A stretch of 64,000 nt of DNA from Devosia rhizoryzae (lineage in GTDB: Bacteria > Pseudomonadota > Alphaproteobacteria > Rhizobiales > Devosiaceae). Shown here piece after piece: positions 1-6,975 of this stretch. Each line of letters starts with the position of its first letter. The stretch's first letter is position 1. The translations under genes and the position numbers were made by a program. Location of the stretch: assembly GCF_016698665.1 (NCBI RefSeq), contig NZ_CP068046.1:1984001-2048000 (forward strand). The letters are read 5' to 3'. The notes below the pieces were generated by a model that saw nothing but the letters and a program-made list of their open reading frames with translations, was not told where the DNA came from and made no database searches.

Positions 1-169
1 GGCCCCAGCGCGCAAAATGCGGTTCGCGCCTGCCCTCGGATTCCCATATGCCGACCACCGGCTGCGTTGGCGCAATGTTGAAGCGCGGCACGACGTCGAT
101 GCTCTTCAAGAGCTTGAAGAGCTCAACCATCATTTCGGGCGGCAATGTCGAGGCGTAGCGGCCGCACAT
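1..169 (-). CDS. SRAP family protein (YedK/HMCES-like), N-terminal part, truncated by window edge
   Basis: The minus strand opens at 169 with MCGRYAS, the N-terminus of SOS response-associated peptidase (SRAP) proteins, where Cys2 becomes the N-terminal residue after Met removal and crosslinks abasic sites in single-stranded DNA. The frame stays open for 56 codons and leaves the window; the motif RFNIAPTQ, also typical of the family (Asn-Ile-Ala-Pro-Thr), lies near residue 33. A GGAGA sequence sits just upstream of the start. The gene is divergent from the NUDIX gene at 234. I see no obvious LexA-type GTTC or GAAC direct repeat in the short intergenic space. Family assignment is strong; only about a quarter of the usual ~220 residues is visible. 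Confidence 0.85.
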   Translation of the reverse strand, partial: MCGRYASTLPPEMMVELFKLLKSIDVVPRFNIAPTQPVVGIWESEGRREPHFARWG

Positions 170-233
170 GGCATGTCTCCTTCACTCTTGGACAGGTAAT
201 GTCTTGAGACACGAATCGCAAATCGGCGCCCCA

Positions 234-635
234 ATGACCGACCTCCCCAATGCTGCCAGCGTCGGCCTCGTCCGCGAGGGCAAGATCCTGCTGATCAAGC
301 GGGCCTTTGCGCCCTACCAGAACCTCTGGACATTTCCGGGCGGGCGGCTGGAGCCGGGCGAAACCATCGAGCAATGCGCCACGCGCGAACTCCAGGAAGA
401 GCTCGCGATCACGATCCGCAATCCAAAGCTCGTCATGCAGCAGGCGCTCGGCCGAGACGGCGAATACCGCCTCGCCGTCTTCGTCAGCACCGATTTTTCC
501 GGCGTCATGCGTCCATCCGAGGAGATCTCCGCCCATATGTGGGCCGATCCGGGCATGGTCCACGCCCTGCGCACCACCTCCCGCCTCGACGACGTGATCA
601 GAGAATGCTTCAAGGTTCTGGGCCAAAGCTGGTAG
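234..635 (+). CDS. NUDIX hydrolase
   Basis: A 133-residue protein starting MTDLPNAASVGLV; I prefer this ATG to an upstream in-frame one at 168 because homologues begin close to the first beta strand and the longer version would overlap the start of the divergent SRAP gene. The NUDIX box is seen around residues 37-60 (GRLEPGE, then REL.EE), with Ala in place of the usual Gly near its end. Such proteins hydrolyse nucleoside diphosphates linked to another moiety using Mg2+ held by the box glutamates. The substrate cannot be told from the sequence; the compact single domain resembles ADP-ribose or dNTP-type housecleaning enzymes. The next gene starts 10 bp downstream. Confidence 0.85.
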   Translation: MTDLPNAASVGLVREGKILLIKRAFAPYQNLWTFPGGRLEPGETIEQCATRELQEELAITIRNPKLVMQQALGRDGEYRLAVFVSTDFSGVMRPSEEISAHMWADPGMVHALRTTSRLDDVIRECFKVLGQSW

Positions 636-645
636 AGAGCGGGTC

Positions 646-1176
646 ATGAAATTTCCTCGACCCCTCTTGCCCAAAGACTTGATTCTCGGCTCCTGCGCCT
701 CCCTCCCCCTTGAGGGGAGGGACCGAGGGTGGGGGTCCCTCGGCGATACACCGGACTACCCCCCACCCCAACCCTCCCCCTCAAGGGGGGAGGGAGCAAA
801 AAGAGCGCACGGCTGGAAACAGTCCTTCACCGCTCTTGCCGTAGCGCTCTCCCTCACAGCCCCCACCCTTGCCATCGACCCGCCCTACCAGCGGCAGATG
901 GAGCGGCTCGCCGAGATTATGGGCAGCCTTTATTACCTGCAGCCGCTTTGCGAAGCGGGCGACGAGGACTGGCGCGAACAGATGAGCGAACTCATTGCCC
1001 TCGACGAGCCCGACGACGATCGCCGTCAACGCCTGGCCGGAGCTTTCAACGGCGGCTATACGGCCTTTGCCCGCTTTCACAAGCAGTGCACCCCAGCTTC
1101 GCGCGAAGCGCTAACCCGTCTTTTGGGCGAAGCACAAAAGTTGGCGCGGGACATCCACACCCGTTTCGCAGAATAG
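646..1176 (+). CDS. TIGR02301 family exported protein with a palindromic repeat inside its 5' end
   Basis: The C-terminal ~100 residues match the small alphaproteobacterial TIGR02301 family (function unknown); its hallmark YYLQPLC and a second conserved Cys (HKQC) are present. A hydrophobic signal-like stretch (FTALAVALSLTAPTLA) precedes the mature part. No ATG lies close upstream of that stretch; the only ATG is at 646, and the reading frame from it passes through a palindromic intergenic-type repeat (699-796), adding about 33 Pro/Gly/Arg-rich residues before the signal segment. Either the element inserted in frame and is translated, or translation starts at a non-ATG codon. Length 176 residues, longer than usual. 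Function unknown; export is inferred. Confidence 0.75.
   Translation: MKFPRPLLPKDLILGSCASLPLEGRDRGWGSLGDTPDYPPPQPSPSRGEGAKRAHGWKQSFTALAVALSLTAPTLAIDPPYQRQMERLAEIMGSLYYLQPLCEAGDEDWREQMSELIALDEPDDDRRQRLAGAFNGGYTAFARFHKQCTPASREALTRLLGEAQKLARDIHTRFAE
699..796. repeat. Palindromic intergenic-type repeat (CCTCCCCCTTGAGGGGAGG family)
   Basis: Two inverted arms, each containing a CCTCCCCCT/AGGGGGAGG stem and a CCCCCACCC/GGGTGGGGG block, face each other around a short centre. The same arms recur at 31932-32050 and 39099-39199, each time between genes, while this copy is in frame at the start of the TIGR02301 gene. Its translated product is Pro/Gly/Ser-rich (PPPQPSPSRGEG). Confidence 0.8.
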
Positions 1177-1196
1177 CCGCAATTGCTGATGCGGCA

Positions 1197-1211
1197 TTAA
1201 CCTTCGGGTTA
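1197..1211 (+). promoter_or_regulatory. CtrA-like box (TTAA-N7-GTTA)
   Basis: TTAA at 1197-1200 and GTTA at 1208-1211 are separated by exactly 7 bp (CCTTCGG), close to the alphaproteobacterial CtrA consensus TTAA-N7-TTAA. It lies 44 bp upstream of the small gene at 1255. One mismatch to consensus; binding is inferred only. Confidence 0.35.
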
Positions 1212-1254
1212 CTTCTCGCGCGCGGCGGCCATTATCCCATGTTATGCCCTTCCC

Positions 1255-1533
1255 ATGAGCACGACCAAATCCCTCTTCTCGCCAGCCTCCGGGCAAGGAC
1301 CGCTTGATCTCGGCCAGGCCGAGCGCCAGCTAGCGCTCGAATACCTCGCCGAAGCCTGGAACGAAGCCGAAGAAGACGGCGTCGAAACCGCAGCGCTCGC
1401 CCACGCCTCGCTTTTTGTCGCCCTCGCCACCTTCGTGCGCCAGCACGGCGACGAAGCAACGGCCGACCTCGTCGCCCAACTCCCCGACCGCATCCGCAGC
1501 GGGGAATACAACCTCGACCGGATTTTGCAGTAG
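1255..1533 (+). CDS. Small protein of unknown function
   Basis: A 92-residue, acidic, predicted mostly helical protein (MSTTKSLFSP at the start, ending in LDRILQ). I do not recognise a family. No signal peptide or membrane segment is evident; helices rich in Ala/Glu are seen at about residues 20-70 (QLALEYLAEAWNEAEEDG). Codon use matches its neighbours, which supports a real gene. It sits between TIGR02301 and a palindromic repeat, convergent with the dihydroorotase gene, and has a CtrA-like box upstream. Confidence 0.6.
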   Translation: MSTTKSLFSPASGQGPLDLGQAERQLALEYLAEAWNEAEEDGVETAALAHASLFVALATFVRQHGDEATADLVAQLPDRIRSGEYNLDRILQ

Positions 1534-1534
1534 G

Positions 1535-1669
1535 CCCCCTCATCCGCCCTTCGGGCACCTTCTCCCGCGAAGGGGAGAAGGGGGCAGGGCGTTCGTTTAG
1601 CCACCGCACCTACCCTTCTCCCCTCGCGGGAGAAGGTGGCTCGCGCAACGCGCGAGACGGATGAGGGGT
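1535..1669. repeat. Palindromic intergenic repeat (CCCCTCATCCG...CGGATGAGGGG family)
   Basis: Begins CCCCTCATCCGCCCTTCGGG and ends with the inverse CGGATGAGGGG; between are paired CCTTCTCCC/GGGAGAAGG arms. It fills the space between two convergent genes. The same unit recurs at 10803-10927 and twice in 45690-46167. The layout resembles the RIME-type mosaic elements described in rhizobia (name from general knowledge; identity not checked). Confidence 0.85.
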
Positions 1670-1673
1670 CTTC

Positions 1674-2996
1674 CTAAGCCAATGCCTCCAAAAACCGCAT
1701 CGGCTGCCCCTGCCCCGCCGTCACCAACTCCCCCTGCCACATCACCGTCTTGCCACGCACCACCGTGCCCACCGGCCAGCCGGTAACCGTCACCCCATCA
1801 TAGGGCGTCCACCCTGCCCGGCTCTTGATCCACTCAGTGGTGATCGTCTCCCGGCGTTTTAGATCCACCACCGTCAAATCAGCATCATAGCCCACTGCGA
1901 TCCGCCCCTTGCCGGCAATGCCGAACAGCCGGTTGGGCCCCGCACTGGTCATATCCACGAACCGCTGCAGCGACAGCCGCCCGGCGTTGACGTGGTCCAG
2001 CATGGTCGGCACCAGCGTCTGCACGCCCGTCATGCCCGAATGGCTCTGCGGATAGGGATGGTCCTTTTCCTCGCGCGTATGCGGCGCGTGGTCGGACCCC
2101 AGAATGTCGGCAACGCCATTGGCGACGCCCTTCCAGATGCCTTCGCGATGCGCCTTGTCGCGCACCGGCGGGTTCATCTGCGCATAGGTGCCGAGCCGCG
2201 TATATGCCGTTTCGTCGAGCGTCAGATGGTGCGGCGTCACCTCGACGCTCGCCACATCCTTGTGGTCGGCGAGGTAGACCATCTCTTCCTTGGTCGAGAT
2301 ATGGAGCACATGGATGCGCTTGCCGGTCTTGCGGGCAAGGTTGACGAGCCGAGTCGTGCAACTCATCGCCACTTCCGGCGAGCGCCAGACCGGATGGCTG
2401 GACGGATCGCCCGGCACGCGCAGTCCTTTACGTTCCTCCAGCATATACTCGTCTTCCGAGTGGAAGGCGGCGCGGCGGGAGATCGCGCGCAGGATGGCTT
2501 CCACCCCTTCATCGTCCTGCACCAGGAGCGACCCGGTGGACGAGCCCATGAACACCTTAACCCCGGCACAGCCCGGTAGCTTTTCAAGCGTCGCCAGTTC
2601 GCCGACATTTTCATGCGTGCCGCCGATATAGAAGGCGAAGTCGCAATGCATGCGGTTGGTGCCTGCCGCGATCTTGGCCTCGAACGTCTCGCGCGTCGTG
2701 GTCAGAGGATTGGTGTTGGGCATCTCGAAGACACCGGTCACCCCGCCCATCACCGCGCCGAGTGAACCAGACTCGAGGTCTTCCTTGTGCGTCAGCCCCG
2801 GTTCGCGAAAATGCACCTGCGTGTCGATGACGCCAGGCAGGATATGCAGCCCCTTGCAGTCCACCACCTCGGCGGCCGAACCCTCGATCGTGCCCAGCGC
2901 CGCAATCTTGCCGCCACGTACGGCGATGTCCGCCAGCCCCTCGCCGTCCTGGTTGACCACGGTGGCGTTCTTGAAAATGGTGTCGTACTGCGCCAT
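1674..2996 (-). CDS. pyrC: Dihydroorotase (class I amidohydrolase)
   Basis: A 440-residue amidohydrolase starting MAQYDTIFKN; I set the start at 2996 because homologues begin there and an upstream extension would cover most of the divergent promoter region. Metal-binding and catalytic signatures are present: HFREPG (two metal His and substrate Arg context), the carboxylated Lys in VKVFMGSSTG, and SDHAPHTR with the catalytic Asp. Dihydroorotase interconverts carbamoyl-aspartate and dihydroorotate in pyrimidine synthesis. In this branch of the superfamily, dihydroorotase, allantoinase and inactive PyrC-like partners look alike; the intact metal ligands argue against an inactive paralogue. No pyrB lies nearby. 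Divergent from ygfZ by 80 bp. Confidence 0.85.
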   Translation of the reverse strand: MAQYDTIFKNATVVNQDGEGLADIAVRGGKIAALGTIEGSAAEVVDCKGLHILPGVIDTQVHFREPGLTHKEDLESGSLGAVMGGVTGVFEMPNTNPLTTTRETFEAKIAAGTNRMHCDFAFYIGGTHENVGELATLEKLPGCAGVKVFMGSSTGSLLVQDDEGVEAILRAISRRAAFHSEDEYMLEERKGLRVPGDPSSHPVWRSPEVAMSCTTRLVNLARKTGKRIHVLHISTKEEMVYLADHKDVASVEVTPHHLTLDETAYTRLGTYAQMNPPVRDKAHREGIWKGVANGVADILGSDHAPHTREEKDHPYPQSHSGMTGVQTLVPTMLDHVNAGRLSLQRFVDMTSAGPNRLFGIAGKGRIAVGYDADLTVVDLKRRETITTEWIKSRAGWTPYDGVTVTGWPVGTVVRGKTVMWQGELVTAGQGQPMRFLEALA

Positions 2997-3076
2997 GTCT
3001 CGTGACCCTGTTGCGTGATGTAGCGTTTTGTAGTGTGCCGCACGCAACAAACGCAACAAGGGCATTGAGGCAAGCC

Positions 3077-3877
3077 ATGACCACCTATCTTCGCGCCGAC
3101 CGCGCCGTGTTCCGCTTCTCCGGCGAGGACGCGCACCGCCTCATCAACGATGTTGTCACGGGCCAGATCCCCACCGAGGCCGGCACTGCCGCGTGGTGGG
3201 CGCTGCTGTCGCCGCAGGGCAAGATCCTTGCCGAAGGTCTCGCCAGCTTTGCCGACGGCGCGCTCTGGCTCGACGTCCACCAATCCGTCGCCGACGACTT
3301 CTTCAAGCGCATGCGCATGTACAAGCTTCGCGCCAAAGTCGAGATCGAAGACCTCCGCGCCACCCACCGCGTCGGCTTCTCGACCGATGCCGGGGACCGC
3401 GATCGTGATCTCGGCTTCCGTGTCATCGCTCCGGTCGAGCAAACAGCCGATTGGGTCGCCGACGACACGCCCTATCAAAAGGCCCGCATCGCCGCCGGCA
3501 TCCTCCATCAGGGCAATGACTTCCCGGCCAACGACACTTTCGCCCACGATATCGGCATGGACATCCTGGGCGGCATCGACTTCGCCAAGGGCTGCTATGT
3601 CGGCCAGGAAGTCGTGTCCCGCATGAAGCATCGCGGCACTGCGCGGCGGCGCCCGGTGATGGTCAGCAGCATCGATGCTCCAGCCGGCTCGCCTGTCTTG
3701 GCCAACGGACGTGAGGCCGGCACGGTGGGTCAGGTCGTCGATGGTGGCGCCGTTGCGATCATCCGCCTCGACCGCATCACTGGCCCGAGTACCGTCACTG
3801 TCGACGGCAAACCCGTCAAAATCGCCCTCCCGGCCTGGGCGACCTACCACTTCGGCGACACTGTCGCAGAAGAATAG
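3077..3877 (+). CDS. ygfZ: YgfZ/GcvT-like folate-binding protein
   Basis: A 266-residue YgfZ-family protein. The diagnostic motif KGCYVGQE, with the conserved Cys, is near residue 175, followed by the basic MKHRGTARRR segment. YgfZ proteins bind tetrahydrofolate and support assembly or repair of certain [4Fe-4S] proteins; they are structural relatives of GcvT but do not belong to the glycine cleavage complex. The start at 3077 (MTTYLRADRAVF) fits family alignments; a longer in-frame version from 3002 would overlap the divergent gene's promoter. The spacing to the HD-domain gene downstream is 69 bp. Confidence 0.9.
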   Translation: MTTYLRADRAVFRFSGEDAHRLINDVVTGQIPTEAGTAAWWALLSPQGKILAEGLASFADGALWLDVHQSVADDFFKRMRMYKLRAKVEIEDLRATHRVGFSTDAGDRDRDLGFRVIAPVEQTADWVADDTPYQKARIAAGILHQGNDFPANDTFAHDIGMDILGGIDFAKGCYVGQEVVSRMKHRGTARRRPVMVSSIDAPAGSPVLANGREAGTVGQVVDGGAVAIIRLDRITGPSTVTVDGKPVKIALPAWATYHFGDTVAEE

Positions 3878-3946
3878 CACCTCGTTCCAGAATCGACCGC
3901 ATTTGCTAATGTCGGCGCTCACGGCGATCTGGCACATCTGGCTCAC

Positions 3947-4564
3947 ATGACACGTCAAAGCTCCCGTGCCTGGCAGCGCATGCTGTCGGGCCGCCGCCTC
4001 GATATCCTGAACCCCTCGCCGGTCGATGTGGAGCTCTCCGACATCGCCCACGGCCTGGCCCGCGTCGCCCGCTGGAACGGCCAGACCTCGGGCGATTATC
4101 CCTTTTCCGTCGCCCAGCACTCCGTCCTCGTGCTCGAACTCTTCCGCGCCGCCAACCCGGAAGCCGGCCCAGAGGCGCAACTGCAATGCCTCCTCCACGA
4201 CGCGCCGGAATATGTCGTCGGCGACATGATCTCGCCCTTCAAGGCGGTGATCGGCGGCAGCTACAAGGAGGTCGAAAAAGGTTTGCTGGCGGCCATTTAC
4301 CTCCGGTTTTCGCTTCCCGCGACGATGCCGGGTCCTGTCAGCAAACTCGTCAAGAAAGCTGATCAGGAAGCCGCCTTCTTCGAGGCCACCAACCTTGCCG
4401 GCTTTGAAGCCCCCGAGGCCCGTCGGCTCTTCGGCACCCCGGCCCAGGAAGCCTTCGAGGTCGATGATTTCGACCGGCTGATCCGCCCCTGGCCAACCCG
4501 TCAGGCTCATGACTGCTTTATCGAAGCCTTCGATGGGATTGGCGCCCTGATCCCTGCCTCTTAA
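3947..4564 (+). CDS. HD-domain phosphohydrolase, YfbR-like 5'-nucleotidase family
   Basis: A 205-residue HD-family protein. Metal ligands are visible: the first His in VAQHSVLV, the His-Asp pair in LLHDAPEY, and a later Asp (KKADQEAAF). The arrangement and DAPEYVVGDM are typical of YfbR-type deoxyribonucleoside 5'-monophosphatases and related alphaproteobacterial HD hydrolases. The precise substrate is inferred from family only. It runs in the same direction as ygfZ and may share its transcript; a CtrA-like box follows the stop codon, belonging to the next gene. Confidence 0.8.
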   Translation: MTRQSSRAWQRMLSGRRLDILNPSPVDVELSDIAHGLARVARWNGQTSGDYPFSVAQHSVLVLELFRAANPEAGPEAQLQCLLHDAPEYVVGDMISPFKAVIGGSYKEVEKGLLAAIYLRFSLPATMPGPVSKLVKKADQEAAFFEATNLAGFEAPEARRLFGTPAQEAFEVDDFDRLIRPWPTRQAHDCFIEAFDGIGALIPAS

Positions 4565-4575
4565 GCCGGTGCACA

Positions 4576-4590
4576 TTAACCTTGCGCTAA
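4576..4590 (+). promoter_or_regulatory. CtrA-like box (TTAA-N7-CTAA)
   Basis: TTAA at 4576-4579 and CTAA at 4587-4590 are spaced by 7 bp (CCTTGCG). The site is about 85 bp before the start of the exported protein at 4674. One mismatch to TTAA-N7-TTAA; the role is inferred. Confidence 0.35.
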
Positions 4591-4673
4591 CTTAATCGTC
4601 GCCTGTCCCAAACTTGATGGTTACTGATCCGTTAAGGCCGCGTGCCGAAGTGGAACAGTTTGGGGACACCGCG

Positions 4674-5117
4674 ATGAACCTGCCGACCCGCCACATGCTC
4701 TTGGGAATGACGCTGGGCGCCGCTTGCGCCACGGCGTTGGCTGCCTTTGGGCCAGGCTATGTTCTTGAAACTTTCGCCGACGAAATGCCGGCGGGGTTCG
4801 ACACCGACAAGCTGGTCAAGTTCGACGACCGTTATTACGAAGTCGACTATGACCCCTCCGTCTCGACCGATCCGATTTCCACCGTCACGGTCAAGAAGAT
4901 CGAGGCCGGACGTGTCAGCCATGTGCAGATTTCATCAACCGCAACGGGCACTTACTCGACCGACGCCTTGACCTCGCCGCATGTCCAATATCCGGGCATC
5001 GAGGTCGAACCCGCCGCCAAGACGGCGTTCTTTTTCTCGTCCTACTCACGCGGCAAGTGGACCGCCTTTGGCTCCTACAACGGCAATTCCTTTGTCAGCA
5101 TCGGCCGCTGGCGCTAG
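4674..5117 (+). CDS. Exported protein of unknown function
   Basis: A 147-residue protein with an N-terminal hydrophobic signal-like segment (MLLGMTLGAACATALAAF); I chose the ATG at 4674 because it places that segment at the N-terminus. The rest is soluble-looking, rich in Thr/Ser/Tyr beta strands, and ends GRWR. No known domain is recognised and there are no cysteines after the signal region. Its TAG stop overlaps the stop of the convergent cell wall hydrolase through a shared CTAG palindrome. The upstream CtrA-like box hints at cell-cycle regulation, which would suit an envelope protein, but this is conjecture. Confidence 0.7.
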   Translation: MNLPTRHMLLGMTLGAACATALAAFGPGYVLETFADEMPAGFDTDKLVKFDDRYYEVDYDPSVSTDPISTVTVKKIEAGRVSHVQISSTATGTYSTDALTSPHVQYPGIEVEPAAKTAFFFSSYSRGKWTAFGSYNGNSFVSIGRWR

Positions 5118-6166
5118 CCGAACAGCCAGCCGGTCTTGAACTTGTAGAAGACGTGCAGCCCGACCTGCGTGACCTTGGTCATGCGCCGCGCCCATGGTGG
5201 CGACACGTAGGTGGCGTGGTAGTGCGTCGCTTCGCCGACCTCGGTGAGATAGAGCTCGCCACTCGTCACCTTCTGCGCGATTTCTTCGGCTTGGGCCCAC
5301 GGGCCGCGTTCGGTGACGGCCTCGGGAATGCCGTCGCAGGCAAAGCTGAACTGGCAGGCATTGCGCTTGTTCTGGTTCTGGAACACCACGCCGCAGATCG
5401 TATTGGGGTAGCGGTGATCCTTGACACGGTTGAGCACCACCTGTGCCACGGCCACCTGGCCGCGATAGGTTTCGCCGCGCGCTTCAAAATAGATCGCCGT
5501 TGCGAGGCACCACATTTCCTTGTCGGAAAGGTTGGCCATCGGCTCACCCTGCAGCTCGAACACCGTCGCGGGCGCGGTGGCGCGAGCATAGGCAAGCTGT
5601 TCGGGCATCGATTGCGGCATGGTGACGTCGGAGGTGATGCTGCCGGTTGTCGGAGCGATGCCGGCAATGGCGTCGAGCGCTGCCGCCGCACCCGGATGCA
5701 GCGCCGCGGACGACATGCGCGGTCCCTCTTCTGCCTGTCCGTCGGCAGCGGCAAAGCCGGATTGCCCGAACACTGCCGGATCGGCAGGTCCACGCAGGGC
5801 TGCGAGCTTGGTGCGGATTTCGGAAAAGCTGCGCGAAATGGCGAGAGGGTCGGCGGCAGGCCGGATGCGGTCGGTTTTTTCCGCACGGTTCGGGCCGGTA
5901 AAGCTGGCGCTGGCAAAAAGGTGGTCGACGGAGCCGTTTATGGTCGGGGCCGCGCCGGAGAAGTTGATGGTCGCTTTGGCAACAACCGGTTCGGCTGTCA
6001 GCTTGGCAACGGCGGCACTGTCCGAGCCTGGGCCAAAGGCGCCGCTAGCGAGGCCGAGATAGGCGAGGGAGACTGCAACACTCGCCGTCAGGGTTCTGAC
6101 GGCCAGAAGTCTCCAGCTAACCGCTCTGACCGGGCGCGACGGCACCGGCCGGTGGGAAAGGGCCAT
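5114..6166 (-). CDS. SleB-type cell wall hydrolase
   Basis: A 350-residue protein with a Hydrolase_2 (SleB) domain in its last ~150 residues: WCLATAIYFEARGE, with the catalytic-type Glu, then VLNRVKDHRYPNTICGVVFQ and the terminal THYHATYV...FYKFKTGWLF. The family cleaves peptidoglycan as lytic transglycosylases or amidases in spores; in non-sporulating alphaproteobacteria it acts in wall remodelling. An N-terminal hydrophobic segment (about residues 20-42) is a signal anchor, followed by a ~150-residue low-complexity Ala/Pro linker. In rhizobia a SleB-like gene commonly lies near ppdK and glyS, as here. Confidence 0.85.
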   Translation of the reverse strand: MALSHRPVPSRPVRAVSWRLLAVRTLTASVAVSLAYLGLASGAFGPGSDSAAVAKLTAEPVVAKATINFSGAAPTINGSVDHLFASASFTGPNRAEKTDRIRPAADPLAISRSFSEIRTKLAALRGPADPAVFGQSGFAAADGQAEEGPRMSSAALHPGAAAALDAIAGIAPTTGSITSDVTMPQSMPEQLAYARATAPATVFELQGEPMANLSDKEMWCLATAIYFEARGETYRGQVAVAQVVLNRVKDHRYPNTICGVVFQNQNKRNACQFSFACDGIPEAVTERGPWAQAEEIAQKVTSGELYLTEVGEATHYHATYVSPPWARRMTKVTQVGLHVFYKFKTGWLFG

Positions 6167-6342
6167 AAGTTCTACTCAACGCTACGCTACACAACACAAG
6201 CCGGGCAAAAGTGTCACAATTGCCGACGAGGTTGATCATCTGCGATTAGGGTTAGCGCGAGGTAAATGGCGTTGCAGGCAGCGAAAGGGCGCTGATGTGG
6301 CAGCGATGCGGCAAACGAATTTGTCGCAGCCGACACCTGGAA

Positions 6343-6924
6343 CTATTGGGCGCAAGACTCAACCACAGGCGCGACGACCTGATCGAAGTCGGCCACGTTG
6401 AAGCGGACATTAAGCGAGCGGGTCGACGCCGGCGTCACCCGGACCGTCAGGTTGGTTGCGCCTTCCAGCGCATTGAGGAAGGCAACCGCATCGCTGTTGT
6501 TGTTGAGCAGGATCGCCGTGTTCTCGGCATTGACGGGAAGCGTGCTCGAGCGGGCGCGCTGCAGGTCATACTGCAAGGTCAGGCCCGTATCATTGCCCTG
6601 GATCGACATGGTGTTGCCGGCAAAGCCGAACGCCACCTGTAAACCACTGGCTTCACAGGAAACGGTGATCGTCGCCGGGGCCCGGCCACTCGGCCGAGCC
6701 GGGATCAACTGCTCGGATTCAAGCGTCACCGCAGCACCCGCCGCAGCAACTTCGGTGTTGCGAAAGAGCCCGTCATAGCAAGCCAGCCGTTCCGTATCCT
6801 CTTCAAGAACGGCGCATTGCGCCCCACCCGTCTGTGCAAAAACGGGCATCGGAAACGACATCAGCATTGGCAATGCCAAAACGGTTAGAACTCTCTTCAC
6901 AGGCAACTTGCCCCTTTCCTCCAT
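6343..6924 (-). CDS. VasI/TagO-like exported protein (orphan)
   Basis: Up to 193 residues with a signal peptide ending near VFAQ. The mature N-terminus CAVLEEDTERLACYDGLF matches the short Cys-containing motif of VasI/TagO proteins encoded in some type VI secretion loci, and the rest fits the ~180-residue beta-rich family. No other secretion gene lies in the window, so a secretion role is doubtful; related motifs also occur in unlinked envelope proteins. The start is uncertain: the ATG at 6924 has no clear ribosome site, whereas a GTG at 6900 and a TTG at 6906 follow a GGAGG. Confidence 0.6.
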   Translation of the reverse strand: MEERGKLPVKRVLTVLALPMLMSFPMPVFAQTGGAQCAVLEEDTERLACYDGLFRNTEVAAAGAAVTLESEQLIPARPSGRAPATITVSCEASGLQVAFGFAGNTMSIQGNDTGLTLQYDLQRARSSTLPVNAENTAILLNNNSDAVAFLNALEGATNLTVRVTPASTRSLNVRFNVADFDQVVAPVVESCAQ

Positions 6925-6975
6925 GCCGGCCGTTTGCCGGTCGTGCCTTTTATATAGGTGCGTTCAGTCGAATTT

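Noticed and set aside
2792..4576. Long open frame (594 codons) on the minus strand through ygfZ and the HD gene
   Set aside because: Antisense shadow of two well-supported genes in GC-rich DNA; no recognisable domain and amino-acid composition is atypical.
6343..6924. Type VI secretion locus
   Set aside because: Only a single VasI/TagO-like gene; neighbours are unrelated to secretion.
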